From assembly GCA_964592645.1 (NCBI GenBank), contig CAZQFV010000001.1, positions 62,001 through 126,000 on the forward strand: DNA of 64,000 nt. Direction: 5' to 3'. The notes below the pieces were generated by a model. It worked only from the letters and a program-made list of their open reading frames with translations. It was not told the origin of the DNA and did no database searches. Position numbers and translations under genes: made by a program. The stretch comes from CAZQFV01 sp964592645. GTDB lineage: Bacteria > Chloroflexota > Chloroflexia > DTKN01. Position 1 is the first letter of the stretch; each line of letters opens with the position of its first letter. Positions 38,503-46,796 of this stretch are shown here, one piece after another.

Positions 38503-40761
38503 TCACGCCTCGCGACCGCCGAAAAGCACCCGCAGCACCATCAACAGGCTGCCGGCCTTCACCAGGAGCACCACTGCGGAGGTTCCCACCAGCCCCAGCG
38601 TCGGCAGCAGCACCACGGGCACCAGGAGCGCTCCCAGCATCGCCCCGGCCAAGTCGGCGGCATAGAACAGGCCGGCCGTGCGGCCGCCTGCCCCCAGGGG
38701 CGCAATGGCGTTGGCCAGGGGGAACTCCGCCCCCACCGCCAGGCCCACCAGGAGGTTCACCACCAACAGCAGGCCGTAGGCCAGGCCGGAGGCCGGGTCG
38801 GGCCGGCCGAGCACCAGGGCCAGCAGCGCGGCCAGGCCGGCCAGGACCGCCAGGAGGGCCAGCTCCAGGAGGGCCAGGGCCCGTTCCGGGCGCCGCAGCC
38901 GCGGCGCCCAGGACGCCATGGCCAGCCCCCCCAGGCTCAGCCCGGCCATGAAGGAGGCCGTCAGCACGCCCACCTGCTGGTACATGGAGCCGTAGATCAC
39001 CTGGAAGGAGAGGATCACCAGGACGCCGGCCGCCATGCCGGCCAGCCCGGAGGTCGCCACCGCCGCCGCGGCCGCCTGGCGGCGCCGGCGCACCGCCAGC
39101 ACCAGGAAAAGCCCCAGCACGAGCGCGCCGGCCGGCACGCTCCAGGGAGGCACGCCGCCCCAGAGCCGCAAGAGCGGCACCAACCCCGGGGAGAGCCGGG
39201 CGCTCTCATAGGTCAGGGCATAGCGCAGGCCGGCCGGGTAGGCGTCGTGGTTCTCCGCCACGGCCGCCCGAGGCGTAAGCCGGGACATCCAGGACGCGGC
39301 GGCCGCCCCGTCCAGGAGGTAGCGCAGGTAGTCGGGCCGCAGCACGCGCCCCTCCAGCCCGCTGCCCTCCCAGCGGCGCACGATCTCCGCCGTGTCCAGG
39401 TCCAGCGGGTTCCGCGGCGAGGCCAGCCAGAGGGTCTGCTCGTCGGCGGGGACCGCCCGGCAGTAGGGGAAGGCGCTCCCCAGGGTCGCCGCATAGCTGC
39501 CCAGCAGGTCGCGCAGGGCCGGGGAGGTGTAGGTGCGCGCCGGCGGGGCCGGCAGGGCCAGCACGCCCCGCGGGGCCAGCAGGCCACATAGCTGCCTGTA
39601 GAACTCGACGGTGTACAGCCGGTTCAGGGAAAGGGTCGTCGGCGGGGACAGGTTCAGCAGGATCAGGTCGTAGGGCCCCGCGGCGTGTTGCACGAAGCGC
39701 CGCCCGTCCTCGGCGGCGACATACAGCCGCGGGTCGGCCAGCTCTGCCGCCGTCAGCGCCGAGGGCACGGCCTGCACGGCGCGGATCAGCAGCGGGTCGG
39801 GCTCGGCATAGTCGATCCGCTCCAGCGGGTAGCGCTCCAGCTCGGCCAGCACGCCGCCGACGCCGCCGCCGATCACCAGGGCCCGCCGCGGCGGCCCGTC
39901 CAGGAAGAGGACCGGCAGATGCGCGAGCTGCTCCACCGCCGCGGCGTCGGGATCGGGAGAGGTCAGGGCCAGGGCGCCGTTGGCAAAGACGGTCACCTGG
40001 CCCCCGTCCGCCACGACGGCCACGTTGCCATAGGGCGAATTGCCCTCGTAGGCCAGGGAGTGCGGGGCCCAGCGGCCGGCGACGAGGGCGCGGTGCAGGG
40101 CCGGCCCGGCCGGGGTGAACAGCGCCAGCAGGGCGCCCAACCCCACCAGCGCGGCCGCCAGGTGCCGCCACCGGCGGGCCACAGAGCGGGGCTGCGCCCC
40201 GGGCAGCAGCAGGAGGGCCGCGGAGAGGGCGTTCAGCGCCACCAGCAGCAGAACGACCTGGGTCGAAGAGAGGTACGGCAGGAGCAGGTAGGTGAAGGCG
40301 GCCCCCCCGGCCGCACTGCCGGCTGCTTCCAGGGCATAGACCCGCCCGACGGCAGGCATGCCGCGGCAGCCGACGACAAAGGCGGCCCCGCCCAGCAGCC
40401 CCCAGGGGGCCAGCGCCAGCAGGGAGACGGCCAACGCCGGCAGGAAGGAGATCGTCTCGCCGGGCACCGCCCCCAGCAGGCCGCGCGCGCGCAGGACGAG
40501 GGCCAGGCAGGGCAGGAGGGTGACGGCAAGGAGCCCCTGCAGGGTCGCGTAGCCGGCCGGCCGGTCCGGCAGCCGGTCCGCAAAGCAGCCGGCCAGCCCG
40601 CTGCCCAACGCCTGCACCAGCAGCCAGGCACCCAGGATCAGCCCAACGGAAAGCTCACTGCCGGAAAAAGAGACCAGCAACTCCCGGATGGCCAGGGTCT
40701 GCAGGACGGCCAGGGTAAACCCCGCGACCAGGAAGGCACCGTACAGCCAGCGGCGTACCAT
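38503..40761 (-). CDS. Membrane-fused spermidine synthase homologue
   Basis: 752 residues. The protein is a sandwich: an N-terminal seven-helix MFS-like part (AFLVAGFTLAVLQTLAIREL, LGSGLAGCFADRLPDRPAGY), a central soluble synthase-type Rossmann domain, and five or more C-terminal helices. The central domain keeps the family landmarks: YEGNSPYGNVAVV, RALVIGGGVGGVLAEL, ERIDYAEPDPLLIRAV, DPRLYVAAEDGRRFV, YDLILLNLSPPTTLSLNRLY and FYRQLCGLLAPRGVLAL. The catalytic aspartate of true synthases (in the segment usually xDxxDP) is LLNLSPP here, so the reaction is uncertain; relatives are annotated as fused MFS/spermidine synthases. It is convergent with rlmN and close to bpsA and speD. Confidence 0.8.
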   Translation of the reverse strand: MVRRWLYGAFLVAGFTLAVLQTLAIRELLVSFSGSELSVGLILGAWLLVQALGSGLAGCFADRLPDRPAGYATLQGLLAVTLLPCLALVLRARGLLGAVPGETISFLPALAVSLLALAPWGLLGGAAFVVGCRGMPAVGRVYALEAAGSAAGGAAFTYLLLPYLSSTQVVLLLVALNALSAALLLLPGAQPRSVARRWRHLAAALVGLGALLALFTPAGPALHRALVAGRWAPHSLAYEGNSPYGNVAVVADGGQVTVFANGALALTSPDPDAAAVEQLAHLPVLFLDGPPRRALVIGGGVGGVLAELERYPLERIDYAEPDPLLIRAVQAVPSALTAAELADPRLYVAAEDGRRFVQHAAGPYDLILLNLSPPTTLSLNRLYTVEFYRQLCGLLAPRGVLALPAPPARTYTSPALRDLLGSYAATLGSAFPYCRAVPADEQTLWLASPRNPLDLDTAEIVRRWEGSGLEGRVLRPDYLRYLLDGAAAASWMSRLTPRAAVAENHDAYPAGLRYALTYESARLSPGLVPLLRLWGGVPPWSVPAGALVLGLFLVLAVRRRRQAAAAAVATSGLAGMAAGVLVILSFQVIYGSMYQQVGVLTASFMAGLSLGGLAMASWAPRLRRPERALALLELALLAVLAGLAALLALVLGRPDPASGLAYGLLLVVNLLVGLAVGAEFPLANAIAPLGAGGRTAGLFYAADLAGAMLGALLVPVVLLPTLGLVGTSAVVLLVKAGSLLMVLRVLFGGREA

Positions 40762-40771
40762 GTCCGGCGAA

Positions 40772-42637
40772 CTACTTCCGCGCCAGCAGCGACCACTCCC
40801 AGCAGTTCCACGTCGCCACTTCGGTGGGGTCCAGCTTCAGGTTGTTCAGCCCCGGGTTGGCGGCATACAGGTCCAAGCGGTGGAACAACGGCAGGGCCGG
40901 CAGCTCCGCGGCGAACTGCTCCTGGGCCAGGCGGTAGTACTCCTGGCGCCGGTCCCGCTGCACCTCCTTGGCCGCGCTCAGGAGCGCCGCGGTGGCGATC
41001 GTGTTGCACCAGCCGCCATAGTTCTGACCATGCCAGCCGTTCTCCGGCCTGGGGATCTCCCCGCAGGTATAGATGGCCTGGCCGTCGGGCTCCATGCCGC
41101 CCACCCAGGCAAACTCCACCAGCTCAAAGGCCCGCCGGGTCAGCGGGCTGTTCTCGCCGTACCAGTCGTCCTCCCGCACGCGGACCACCTCGATCTCCAT
41201 CCCCACCGGCCCGAGCGATTCCTGGAGCTGTTGGGCAATCGCCTCGCGCAGCGGCTGGCCGGCCAGGATGTGCAGCCTCAGCTTGAGGCGCGCCCCATCC
41301 TTGTAGCGGTAGCCGTCGTCGGCCAGCACCCAACCGGCCTCCTCCAGCAGGGCGACCGCCTTCTTCTGGTCGAACGAATAGAGCGTCAACGCGCTGTCGC
41401 CCGGGTAGGCCCAGTGCTCCGAGGGGATCCAACTGTTCAGCACCGGCACCCGGCCCATGAACAGGGTATTGGCCATCCCCTGGCGGTTGGTGGCATAGGC
41501 GATCGCCTGACGGACGCGCAGATCGCTCAATACGGGGTGCGGGCGCGTGAGATCGGCGGGGTCGTTCAAGTTAAAGACGATGTTCTCCCAGAGCGGGGAG
41601 GTGTGGGAATAGAGCCGCAGCAGGCCGTTCTCCTCCAAGGCCGCGAGCAGCTGCGGGTCCATCCCCTCCAGGCCGTGCCGCTCCACCAGGTCGATCTGGC
41701 CGGCCAATAGCTGGGAGAGCAGGCTGTACCGGTCGGGCAGAAACTTGAAAATGATCTTGTCGACCGCCGGATAGCCTTGGCCGTGGAGCACATAGAACGG
41801 GTTGCGCACCAGGGTGATCCGCTCCCCGGGGAGCCATTCCTCGACCATGTAGGGGCCGTAGCAGGGGGAAAACCGGCGGGCGACCTGCTCCGCGGTGGAC
41901 ATCTCCTGCACCGTGAAATGGCTCCAGGCGTGCTCTGGCAGGAAGGGCCAGTAATAGGTGAAATAGTCCATCTCCAGGATGTCGGGGCGGAAAATCACCT
42001 GGATGGTGCGGTCGTCCAACGCCTCGTAGCGCTGGACGCGGTCGCAGCGGTCGACATCGGGGTACCCCGACCCCGGCGAGCAGGCCACGTTGTAGCCGAA
42101 CTTGGAGTCGCTGGCCTTGACCGGCCGGCCGTCGGACCAGAAGAGGTCGGAGCGCAGGCGAAAGGTCACCCTCATCTGCACCGTTTCCGTCTGCAGGCCC
42201 GTATCGGTGGTCGTGACCGCCCCGGTGGCCGGGTCGAGGAACACCGTCGTCCGGGTGAGCACGGCCCCGCCGTTCTCCAGCGTGGGCACCTCCGTGAACA
42301 GGACGGGCTGGTAATCGTAGCCCAGCGTGGTGATCGGCGGCTCCATCACCGCCGCCTGCACCATGCGCTGCTCCTCCGTGGGGCTGCCCAGCGGCCAGAG
42401 GGTGTCCGGCTCGCGGTCCCGCAGCAGGCCGACGATGATGGCCGCGGCCACGGTCGGCTTCGCGGTCGGCAGAGGCGTGGTCACGGGCAGCGGGGTCACC
42501 GTGGCCAGGGGAACGGTCGGCGTGGGCGAGACGACGGGCGAGGGGACCGGCGGCGTCGTCGGGGTGCAGGCGACCAGGAGAAACGTCGCCAGGATCAGCA
42601 AACAGCCGACCCCCAGGAGAGGGTGCTTGTGGCGCAT
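40772..42637 (-). CDS. ABC transporter solute-binding lipoprotein, family 5
   Basis: 621 residues, start at 42637 behind AAGGAGG. The signal peptide ends in the lipobox LVAC, giving a lipid-anchored Cys22 or so, followed by a Pro/Thr linker (TPTTPPVPSPVVSPTPTVP). The mature protein is a family 5 (oligopeptide/nickel DppA-OppA type) binding protein: LFWSDGRPVKASDSKFGYNV, YWPFLPEHAWSHF, GPYMVEEWLPGERITLVRNP, DKIIFKFLPDRYSLLSQLLA and AIAYATNRQGMANTLF. No ABC permease or ATPase genes adjoin, so it is an orphan or works with distant partners. It is divergent from a small CxxC protein across back-to-back promoters. Confidence 0.9.
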   Translation of the reverse strand: MRHKHPLLGVGCLLILATFLLVACTPTTPPVPSPVVSPTPTVPLATVTPLPVTTPLPTAKPTVAAAIIVGLLRDREPDTLWPLGSPTEEQRMVQAAVMEPPITTLGYDYQPVLFTEVPTLENGGAVLTRTTVFLDPATGAVTTTDTGLQTETVQMRVTFRLRSDLFWSDGRPVKASDSKFGYNVACSPGSGYPDVDRCDRVQRYEALDDRTIQVIFRPDILEMDYFTYYWPFLPEHAWSHFTVQEMSTAEQVARRFSPCYGPYMVEEWLPGERITLVRNPFYVLHGQGYPAVDKIIFKFLPDRYSLLSQLLAGQIDLVERHGLEGMDPQLLAALEENGLLRLYSHTSPLWENIVFNLNDPADLTRPHPVLSDLRVRQAIAYATNRQGMANTLFMGRVPVLNSWIPSEHWAYPGDSALTLYSFDQKKAVALLEEAGWVLADDGYRYKDGARLKLRLHILAGQPLREAIAQQLQESLGPVGMEIEVVRVREDDWYGENSPLTRRAFELVEFAWVGGMEPDGQAIYTCGEIPRPENGWHGQNYGGWCNTIATAALLSAAKEVQRDRRQEYYRLAQEQFAAELPALPLFHRLDLYAANPGLNNLKLDPTEVATWNCWEWSLLARK

Positions 42638-42694
42638 CGTAACCTCCTTGGCCCGGCGGATCGGCCAGTCCCCGCTCCCCCGGGCGGCGAGGCT

Positions 42695-42723
42695 ATTATA
42701 CCAGAGGGTAAAGTTGGGGTCAA
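42695..42723 (-). promoter_or_regulatory. Sigma-A promoter for the solute-binding lipoprotein
   Basis: Minus strand TTGACC (42718-42723), 17 bp, TATAAT (42695-42700). Its -35 box is only 4 bp from the -35 box of the divergent promoter. Confidence 0.72.
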
Positions 42724-42727
42724 CCGC

Positions 42728-42756
42728 TTGCCAGCAGCGCCCTTTGCCCCTATAAT
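42728..42756 (+). promoter_or_regulatory. Sigma-A promoter for the small CxxC protein
   Basis: TTGCCA (42728-42733), 17 bp, TATAAT (42751-42756), 31 nt before the start codon. Confidence 0.72.
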
Positions 42757-42787
42757 GGCAGCGATCGCCGATCGTCCAGGAGGTCCC

Positions 42788-43201
42788 ATGAAGGTGACCC
42801 GCCGGCTGCTCCGCGGGCTGATCGCCGGGAACCCGGCCAACTACGCCGGCCTGGGGGAATGGCGCTACTGTCACGAGTGCCAGGAGGCCTTCTTCGCCCG
42901 CGCGGGACAGGCCGCCTCCGGCCACGAGTCCCACCGTTGGCGGGCCCTGCCGGCCCTGGATCCCGAGGGCCAGGGCCGCCTGGCCGAGCTGTTCCGCGCC
43001 ACCATGCGCCAGGCCTATCCCCCCGAGCGGCAGGCGGAGCTGGCGGCCTTTGCCGAGCGCGCCGGCTGGGATATGGCCTACGAGCTCCGCGACGGCGGCG
43101 GGGCCCTGACGCCCGCCGAAGCCGTGCCCTGGCGCCAAGCGATCGAAGCCGAGCTGGATCGTCTCGTCGAGGAAGCCGAGCGGCTCATCGCCGCGGGCTA
43201 G
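42788..43201 (+). CDS. Small protein with one CxxC pair, unknown
   Basis: 137 residues, AGGAGG 5 nt before the ATG and a strong promoter upstream, so it is a real gene although the much longer open frame around it is not. It begins MKVTRRLLRGLIAGNPANYA, has a CHECQ knuckle near residue 28, and ends in alternating acidic and basic helices (AIEAELDRLVEEAERLIAAG). One CxxC alone is not a complete zinc site. No signal peptide, no membrane segment. Family not recognised. Confidence 0.75.
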   Translation: MKVTRRLLRGLIAGNPANYAGLGEWRYCHECQEAFFARAGQAASGHESHRWRALPALDPEGQGRLAELFRATMRQAYPPERQAELAAFAERAGWDMAYELRDGGGALTPAEAVPWRQAIEAELDRLVEEAERLIAAG

Positions 43202-43221
43202 GGAAGCGCTCCCGGCAAGAT

Positions 43222-44184
43222 CTATTTCTTCCGCAATCCCAGGAACCCGCGCTTCTCCTCGGGCGGCGGGGGCGGGGGCTCCTCGGGCTTTTTCTCCTCC
43301 CCAAAGGTGATGCCCAGCCGCCGGAAGGCTTCCTCTGCCGTGAGCGGCGCCTCTTCGCCGGCCGGCGCGGCCGGCGGCGGAGGGGGCGGAGGAGGCGGAG
43401 CCGGCACGCGCGCCGCGCGCGCCGCCGGCAGGATGAAGGTAAAGACACTCCCCACGTCGACGTGGCTTTCCACAAAGATGCGCCCACCGTACAGCTCGAC
43501 CAGGCCCCGGGCCACGGCCAGCCCCAGGCCGGCCCCCTGCCGCTCTAGCCCGGCCCGCGTCAGCTGGTAGAAGCGGTCAAAGATCTTGATCTGCTCTTCC
43601 TGCGGAATGCCCACCCCCTGGTCGGAGACATCGAAACGGAAGTTGTCCCCGTCGCGGGTGGCGCGGATGATCACCTTCCCGCCCTCCGGCTTGGCAAACT
43701 TGATGGCGTTGTGCAGCAGCTTCTCCACGATCAACTGCAGGTGCTCGTCCAGGATGGGCACCGCCGGGAACCCCTCCGGCACCTCGACCCGCACGACGAT
43801 GCCGCGCTCCTCGCTCTCGTGCTTGAGCGAGTTCACCACCGTCTCGATCGCCCAGCCCACATCCTCCGTCGGGTCGGCCTCGCGGGCCTCCTGCTCGGCC
43901 ACTCCCGATTCTAGCTTCAGGATGGCCAGAAAGTCGCGCACCAGCCGGTCAACCCGGTCCCCACCGCGGCGGACGATGTCCATGAACTCGCGCAGCTCGG
44001 CAGCATCGTAGGTCACGCTGGGGTTGGTCAGCAGGGCGATGCATGTCTTGATCATCGTCAGCGAGGTGCGAAACTCGTGGAAAAAGGGGCTGAGCAGTTC
44101 CGGAGAGAGAGTGGAGAGGGGCACCGAGTGGAAAGGCTGCCCGCCCCCCGGCGTTGGATCATCGCCCAGTTTGCGTCTTTCCAT
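43222..44184 (-). CDS. Cytosolic sensor histidine kinase without sensor domain
   Basis: 320 residues. The phosphoacceptor box is LSPFFHEFRTSLTMIKT with His36, followed by N box HNAIKFAKPEGG, G1 DQGVGIPQEEQ, F box FDRFYQLTRAG and G2 GAGLGLAVARGLVELYGG, a complete HATPase core. The N-terminal 30 residues are Pro/Gly-rich and contain no sensory fold or membrane helix, and the C-terminus is a long proline/glutamate tail (PPPPPPPPP) ending GFLGLRKK. No response regulator is adjacent, so it is an orphan kinase, probably sensing through partner proteins. The start at 44184 is weakly supported by GGTCGAG. Confidence 0.85.
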   Translation of the reverse strand: MERRKLGDDPTPGGGQPFHSVPLSTLSPELLSPFFHEFRTSLTMIKTCIALLTNPSVTYDAAELREFMDIVRRGGDRVDRLVRDFLAILKLESGVAEQEAREADPTEDVGWAIETVVNSLKHESEERGIVVRVEVPEGFPAVPILDEHLQLIVEKLLHNAIKFAKPEGGKVIIRATRDGDNFRFDVSDQGVGIPQEEQIKIFDRFYQLTRAGLERQGAGLGLAVARGLVELYGGRIFVESHVDVGSVFTFILPAARAARVPAPPPPPPPPPAAPAGEEAPLTAEEAFRRLGITFGEEKKPEEPPPPPPEEKRGFLGLRKK

Positions 44185-44249
44185 CGCTCGACCTTTCGCG
44201 CCACGAACGGCCCGCGCGCAATCCCGGCAACGGTGGAACGAACACCACA

Positions 44250-44279
44250 ATTATACACCGGGTCCAAGCATTCCGTCAA
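44250..44279 (-). promoter_or_regulatory. Promoter for the histidine kinase
   Basis: Minus strand TTGACG (44274-44279), 18 bp, TATAAT (44250-44255). The -35 box overlaps the stop codon of the HU-like gene. Confidence 0.6.
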
Positions 44280-44575
44280 GCATCCTGCTGGCCGTCGCGC
44301 ACGCGCCGCTTCAGTGTCAGGCTGGAGCGAAAGCTGGGGGCGTAGCGCTCCGGGTAGGGGATCGGCTCCTGGGTGCGCGGATGCACACCCATGCGCTCGG
44401 GATAGTGCCGCAGGTCAAAGGTGCCAAAGCGGGCGATATGCACCCGTTCCTGTTGCGACAGGGCCAGGGCGATCTCCTCGACCACCGCGTCAAAGACGCG
44501 CCAGATCGTCGTCTTGGAGATGCGGGTGCGCTCCGCCACCCGTTCGACCAACTCTTCCTTGCGGATCGTCTTCAC
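44276..44575 (-). CDS. HU/IHF-family DNA-binding protein
   Basis: 99 residues from a GTG that overlaps the capA stop (GTGA), with AGGAG 7 nt upstream. The fold is clear: helical dimerisation part KTIRKEELVERVAERTRISK, then the beta arms with the family consensus ERVHIARFGTFDLRHYPERM and VHPRTQEPIPYPERYAPSFR, ending in basic residues (LKRRVRDGQ). HU-type proteins bend and condense DNA. Translational coupling to a secreted CapA protein is unexpected; the two functions have no obvious link. Confidence 0.88.
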   Translation of the reverse strand: MKTIRKEELVERVAERTRISKTTIWRVFDAVVEEIALALSQQERVHIARFGTFDLRHYPERMGVHPRTQEPIPYPERYAPSFRSSLTLKRRVRDGQQDA

Positions 44576-46356
44576 GGCTGAGCTCCTTTCGCGTGGTCCC
44601 ACGCCGGGCTATGGTCCTGCATCTGCCGATAGACCTCCTGCGCCTCGGTTGCCGGCAGCAGGAAGGGCTGATAGTAGTCTGCGATCTGGTGGGCCTGCAG
44701 GCGCAGGCCCACCAGGCGCTTCCCGCGAAACAAGAGATGGGCGACGACCCCCTGGCGCGTCTCCATGCCCAGGCTCTGGTCGAAGACAAAGTTGCCGAGC
44801 GAATAGAGGATCGGCACGCCCCGGTAGTATTCCAGGCCCTGGACCCAGTGCGGATGGCTGCCCAGGACAACATCGGCCCCGGACTCCACGGCCAGGTGGG
44901 CCAGCGCCCGCTGCTGCGCCGTGGGTTGGTGGGTGTACTCCACCCCCCAGTGGAAGTAGGGGATCACCACGTCGGCCTGGGCGCGGGCGGCGGCGATGTC
45001 GGCGGCGATGATTGCCGGGTCGGCCGGGGCCGTGCCGGCCCGTCCTTCCTCCGCCGCATAGTAGAAGCTCACCGCGTCGTACCCCAGGAAGGCCAACGTC
45101 ACCCCCTGCACCTCGAAGAGGGCCGGCCGGCGGGCCTGGGCCAGGTCCATCCCCCCGCCAAAGGCGGCCACGCCGGCCGCGGAGAGCAGGGCCAGGGTGT
45201 CGGAGATGCCCTGCGCCCCAAAGTTGCGGCTGTGGTTGTTGGCCAGGCTGACGCCGTCGATCCCGGCGTAGCGCAGCCCCTCCACAAAGCGGCCGCTGCC
45301 CACAAAGAGCAGCGTCTGCCGTTCGCTGGGCGGCGCGATCTCGTCAGAGAGCGCCCCCTCCAGGTTGGCGATCGTCAGGTCGGCCCGGCTCAACGTCTCG
45401 CCCAGCCGGGCAAAGGGACAAGTATAGTCGGCGAACGACTCCAGGAGGCGCCCCACCAGCCGGCCGGGCATGATGTCGCCCACGACCACCACTTCGATGG
45501 CCGGCTCCGGGGCCGCCAGGCGCTGCTGCCGGGCCAAATCGGCGGCCCACCCCGCCGCCGCGGCCGAGGCCCGCGGGGCGACGGCGACATACAGCCGGCG
45601 CACCAACGGGTCGCCGGGTGCCGCCCCCTCCTCCAGGAGCGGGTCGCGCCCGTCCACCCGCAGGACCTTCAGGCGCACGTCGACCTCCTCCAGGGGGACC
45701 AGGGCGATGCCGCCGGGCATCTCCGCCAGGGCGGCCAGCAACGCCTCCGTATCGGGCAGGGGCCGGCCGGCCGGCACCTCCAGCGGCGCCGGCGGGTCGG
45801 ATCGCACCGCCAGGCGGCGCACCGCCTCCGAGCGCAGCGCGCCCAGTTCGGCCCAGTCGCGGACCTCGCCGCGAAAGAGGCGTTCCAGGTCGGCATAGGC
45901 CACCTCGCTGATCGGCAGCCAGTACGAGACCACGGGGACGAAGCGCGTGGGGGTGAGGGCCAGGGTCGTGTAGCCGGCCGGCGGATCGTAGCCGATGTAG
46001 ATGTCGGCCGCCGCGGGATCGGGCACCCGCCCCACGTAGGCCCGCCGATCCACCACCGACTTGAGCGCCGCCACCAGCCGGGCCGGGGCCACCCCCCGGT
46101 CGTAGGCCAGGCGCAGCGTGCGCTCCGCGGCCCGGGCCGCCGGCGCGGACGCCGGGGCCTCCCCTTCCTCCAGGGGCGCCGGCCGCCGGGAGACGGCGGG
46201 AGACGGCGGGAGCAGGTCTCCCGTCGAAAACTCCACCGGGGCCATGATAGGCGCGGCCTCCGCCCGCGGGGCTCCGCGGGCGGGGAACGGCGCCCAAGGA
46301 TCCAACCCCATCCCGGCGATCCACAAACAGGCCAACAAGCCCACCAGCCGCCTCAT
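44572..46356 (-). CDS. CapA/PgsA-like protein with an N-terminal binding-protein-like domain
   Basis: 594 residues. A signal peptide (MRRLVGLLACLWIAGMG) is followed by a Pro-rich linker. Residues 75-285 resemble a periplasmic phosphate-binding-like fold (ISEVAYADLERLFRGEVRDW, GGIALVPLEEVDVRLKVLRV). From residue 290 the CapA metallophosphoesterase-like domain begins: VVVVGDIMPGRLVG, LTIANLEGALSDE, GVSLANNHSRNFGAQGISDT, DVVIPYFHWGVEYTHQPTAQ, ESGADVVLGSHPHWVQGLEY and PILYSLGNFVFDQ. CapA domains act in polyglutamate or capsule export; no other capsule gene is near. The fusion to a binding-protein-like domain is unusual. The HU-like gene overlaps its stop. Confidence 0.85.
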   Translation of the reverse strand: MRRLVGLLACLWIAGMGLDPWAPFPARGAPRAEAAPIMAPVEFSTGDLLPPSPAVSRRPAPLEEGEAPASAPAARAAERTLRLAYDRGVAPARLVAALKSVVDRRAYVGRVPDPAAADIYIGYDPPAGYTTLALTPTRFVPVVSYWLPISEVAYADLERLFRGEVRDWAELGALRSEAVRRLAVRSDPPAPLEVPAGRPLPDTEALLAALAEMPGGIALVPLEEVDVRLKVLRVDGRDPLLEEGAAPGDPLVRRLYVAVAPRASAAAAGWAADLARQQRLAAPEPAIEVVVVGDIMPGRLVGRLLESFADYTCPFARLGETLSRADLTIANLEGALSDEIAPPSERQTLLFVGSGRFVEGLRYAGIDGVSLANNHSRNFGAQGISDTLALLSAAGVAAFGGGMDLAQARRPALFEVQGVTLAFLGYDAVSFYYAAEEGRAGTAPADPAIIAADIAAARAQADVVIPYFHWGVEYTHQPTAQQRALAHLAVESGADVVLGSHPHWVQGLEYYRGVPILYSLGNFVFDQSLGMETRQGVVAHLLFRGKRLVGLRLQAHQIADYYQPFLLPATEAQEVYRQMQDHSPAWDHAKGAQP

Positions 46357-46401
46357 CGCGCGCTTCCTTCGCCTCGCAGCGCAAATCCGTTTTCAGAAGA
46401 A

Positions 46402-46430
46402 ATTATACCACAAATCCTGGAGGCCGGCAA
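46402..46430 (-). promoter_or_regulatory. Sigma-A promoter for capA
   Basis: Minus strand TTGCCG (46425-46430), 17 bp, TATAAT (46402-46407), about 46 nt before the capA start. Confidence 0.65.
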
Positions 46431-46445
46431 TCGACTGCGCGGTGT

Positions 46446-46474
46446 TTGACAAAGCTCCCGCTCCATCGTACAAT
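46446..46474 (+). promoter_or_regulatory. Sigma-A promoter for the small protein and prfA
   Basis: TTGACA (46446-46451), 17 bp, TACAAT (46469-46474), with an 80-nt leader to the small gene at 46558. Confidence 0.72.
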
Positions 46475-46557
46475 GCGTACAGAGCGCCCCGGCGCCCGCG
46501 CCGCGCGGACGAAAAGCAGAGGGCGCTCGTCCGGGCTCACCTGGCCGGAGGAACGCT

Positions 46558-46788
46558 ATGGCGCAGCACAGCCTGTTCTGTTCGCAGCACGATTACGAAC
46601 GCTACCTCGACCGCTACGAGTGGGAGGGCGAAGGACTACCCAAGCTCAGCGAGGCCGAGTTCTGCGCCCTGGATGAGGAGTTCATGGAGCTGGAGGCAGA
46701 CCGGGCCGCCGGAGGCAAACTCTCCCCGGCCCAACGCCGGCGGCTGCGCGAACTGCGCCGGCTCCTGCTGGTAGGTATCGAGATTTGA
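46558..46788 (+). CDS. Small acidic-basic helical protein of unknown function
   Basis: 76 residues, GGAGGAACGCT before the ATG and a strong promoter upstream. The protein is rich in charged helices (EFCALDEEFMELEADRAAGG, LSPAQRRRLRELRRLLL) with two isolated cysteines. It lies 8 bp before prfA and is cotranscribed with it, but it does not match known release-factor partners. Family not recognised. Confidence 0.72.
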   Translation: MAQHSLFCSQHDYERYLDRYEWEGEGLPKLSEAEFCALDEEFMELEADRAAGGKLSPAQRRRLRELRRLLLVGIEI

Positions 46789-46796
46789 GGGGCGCC

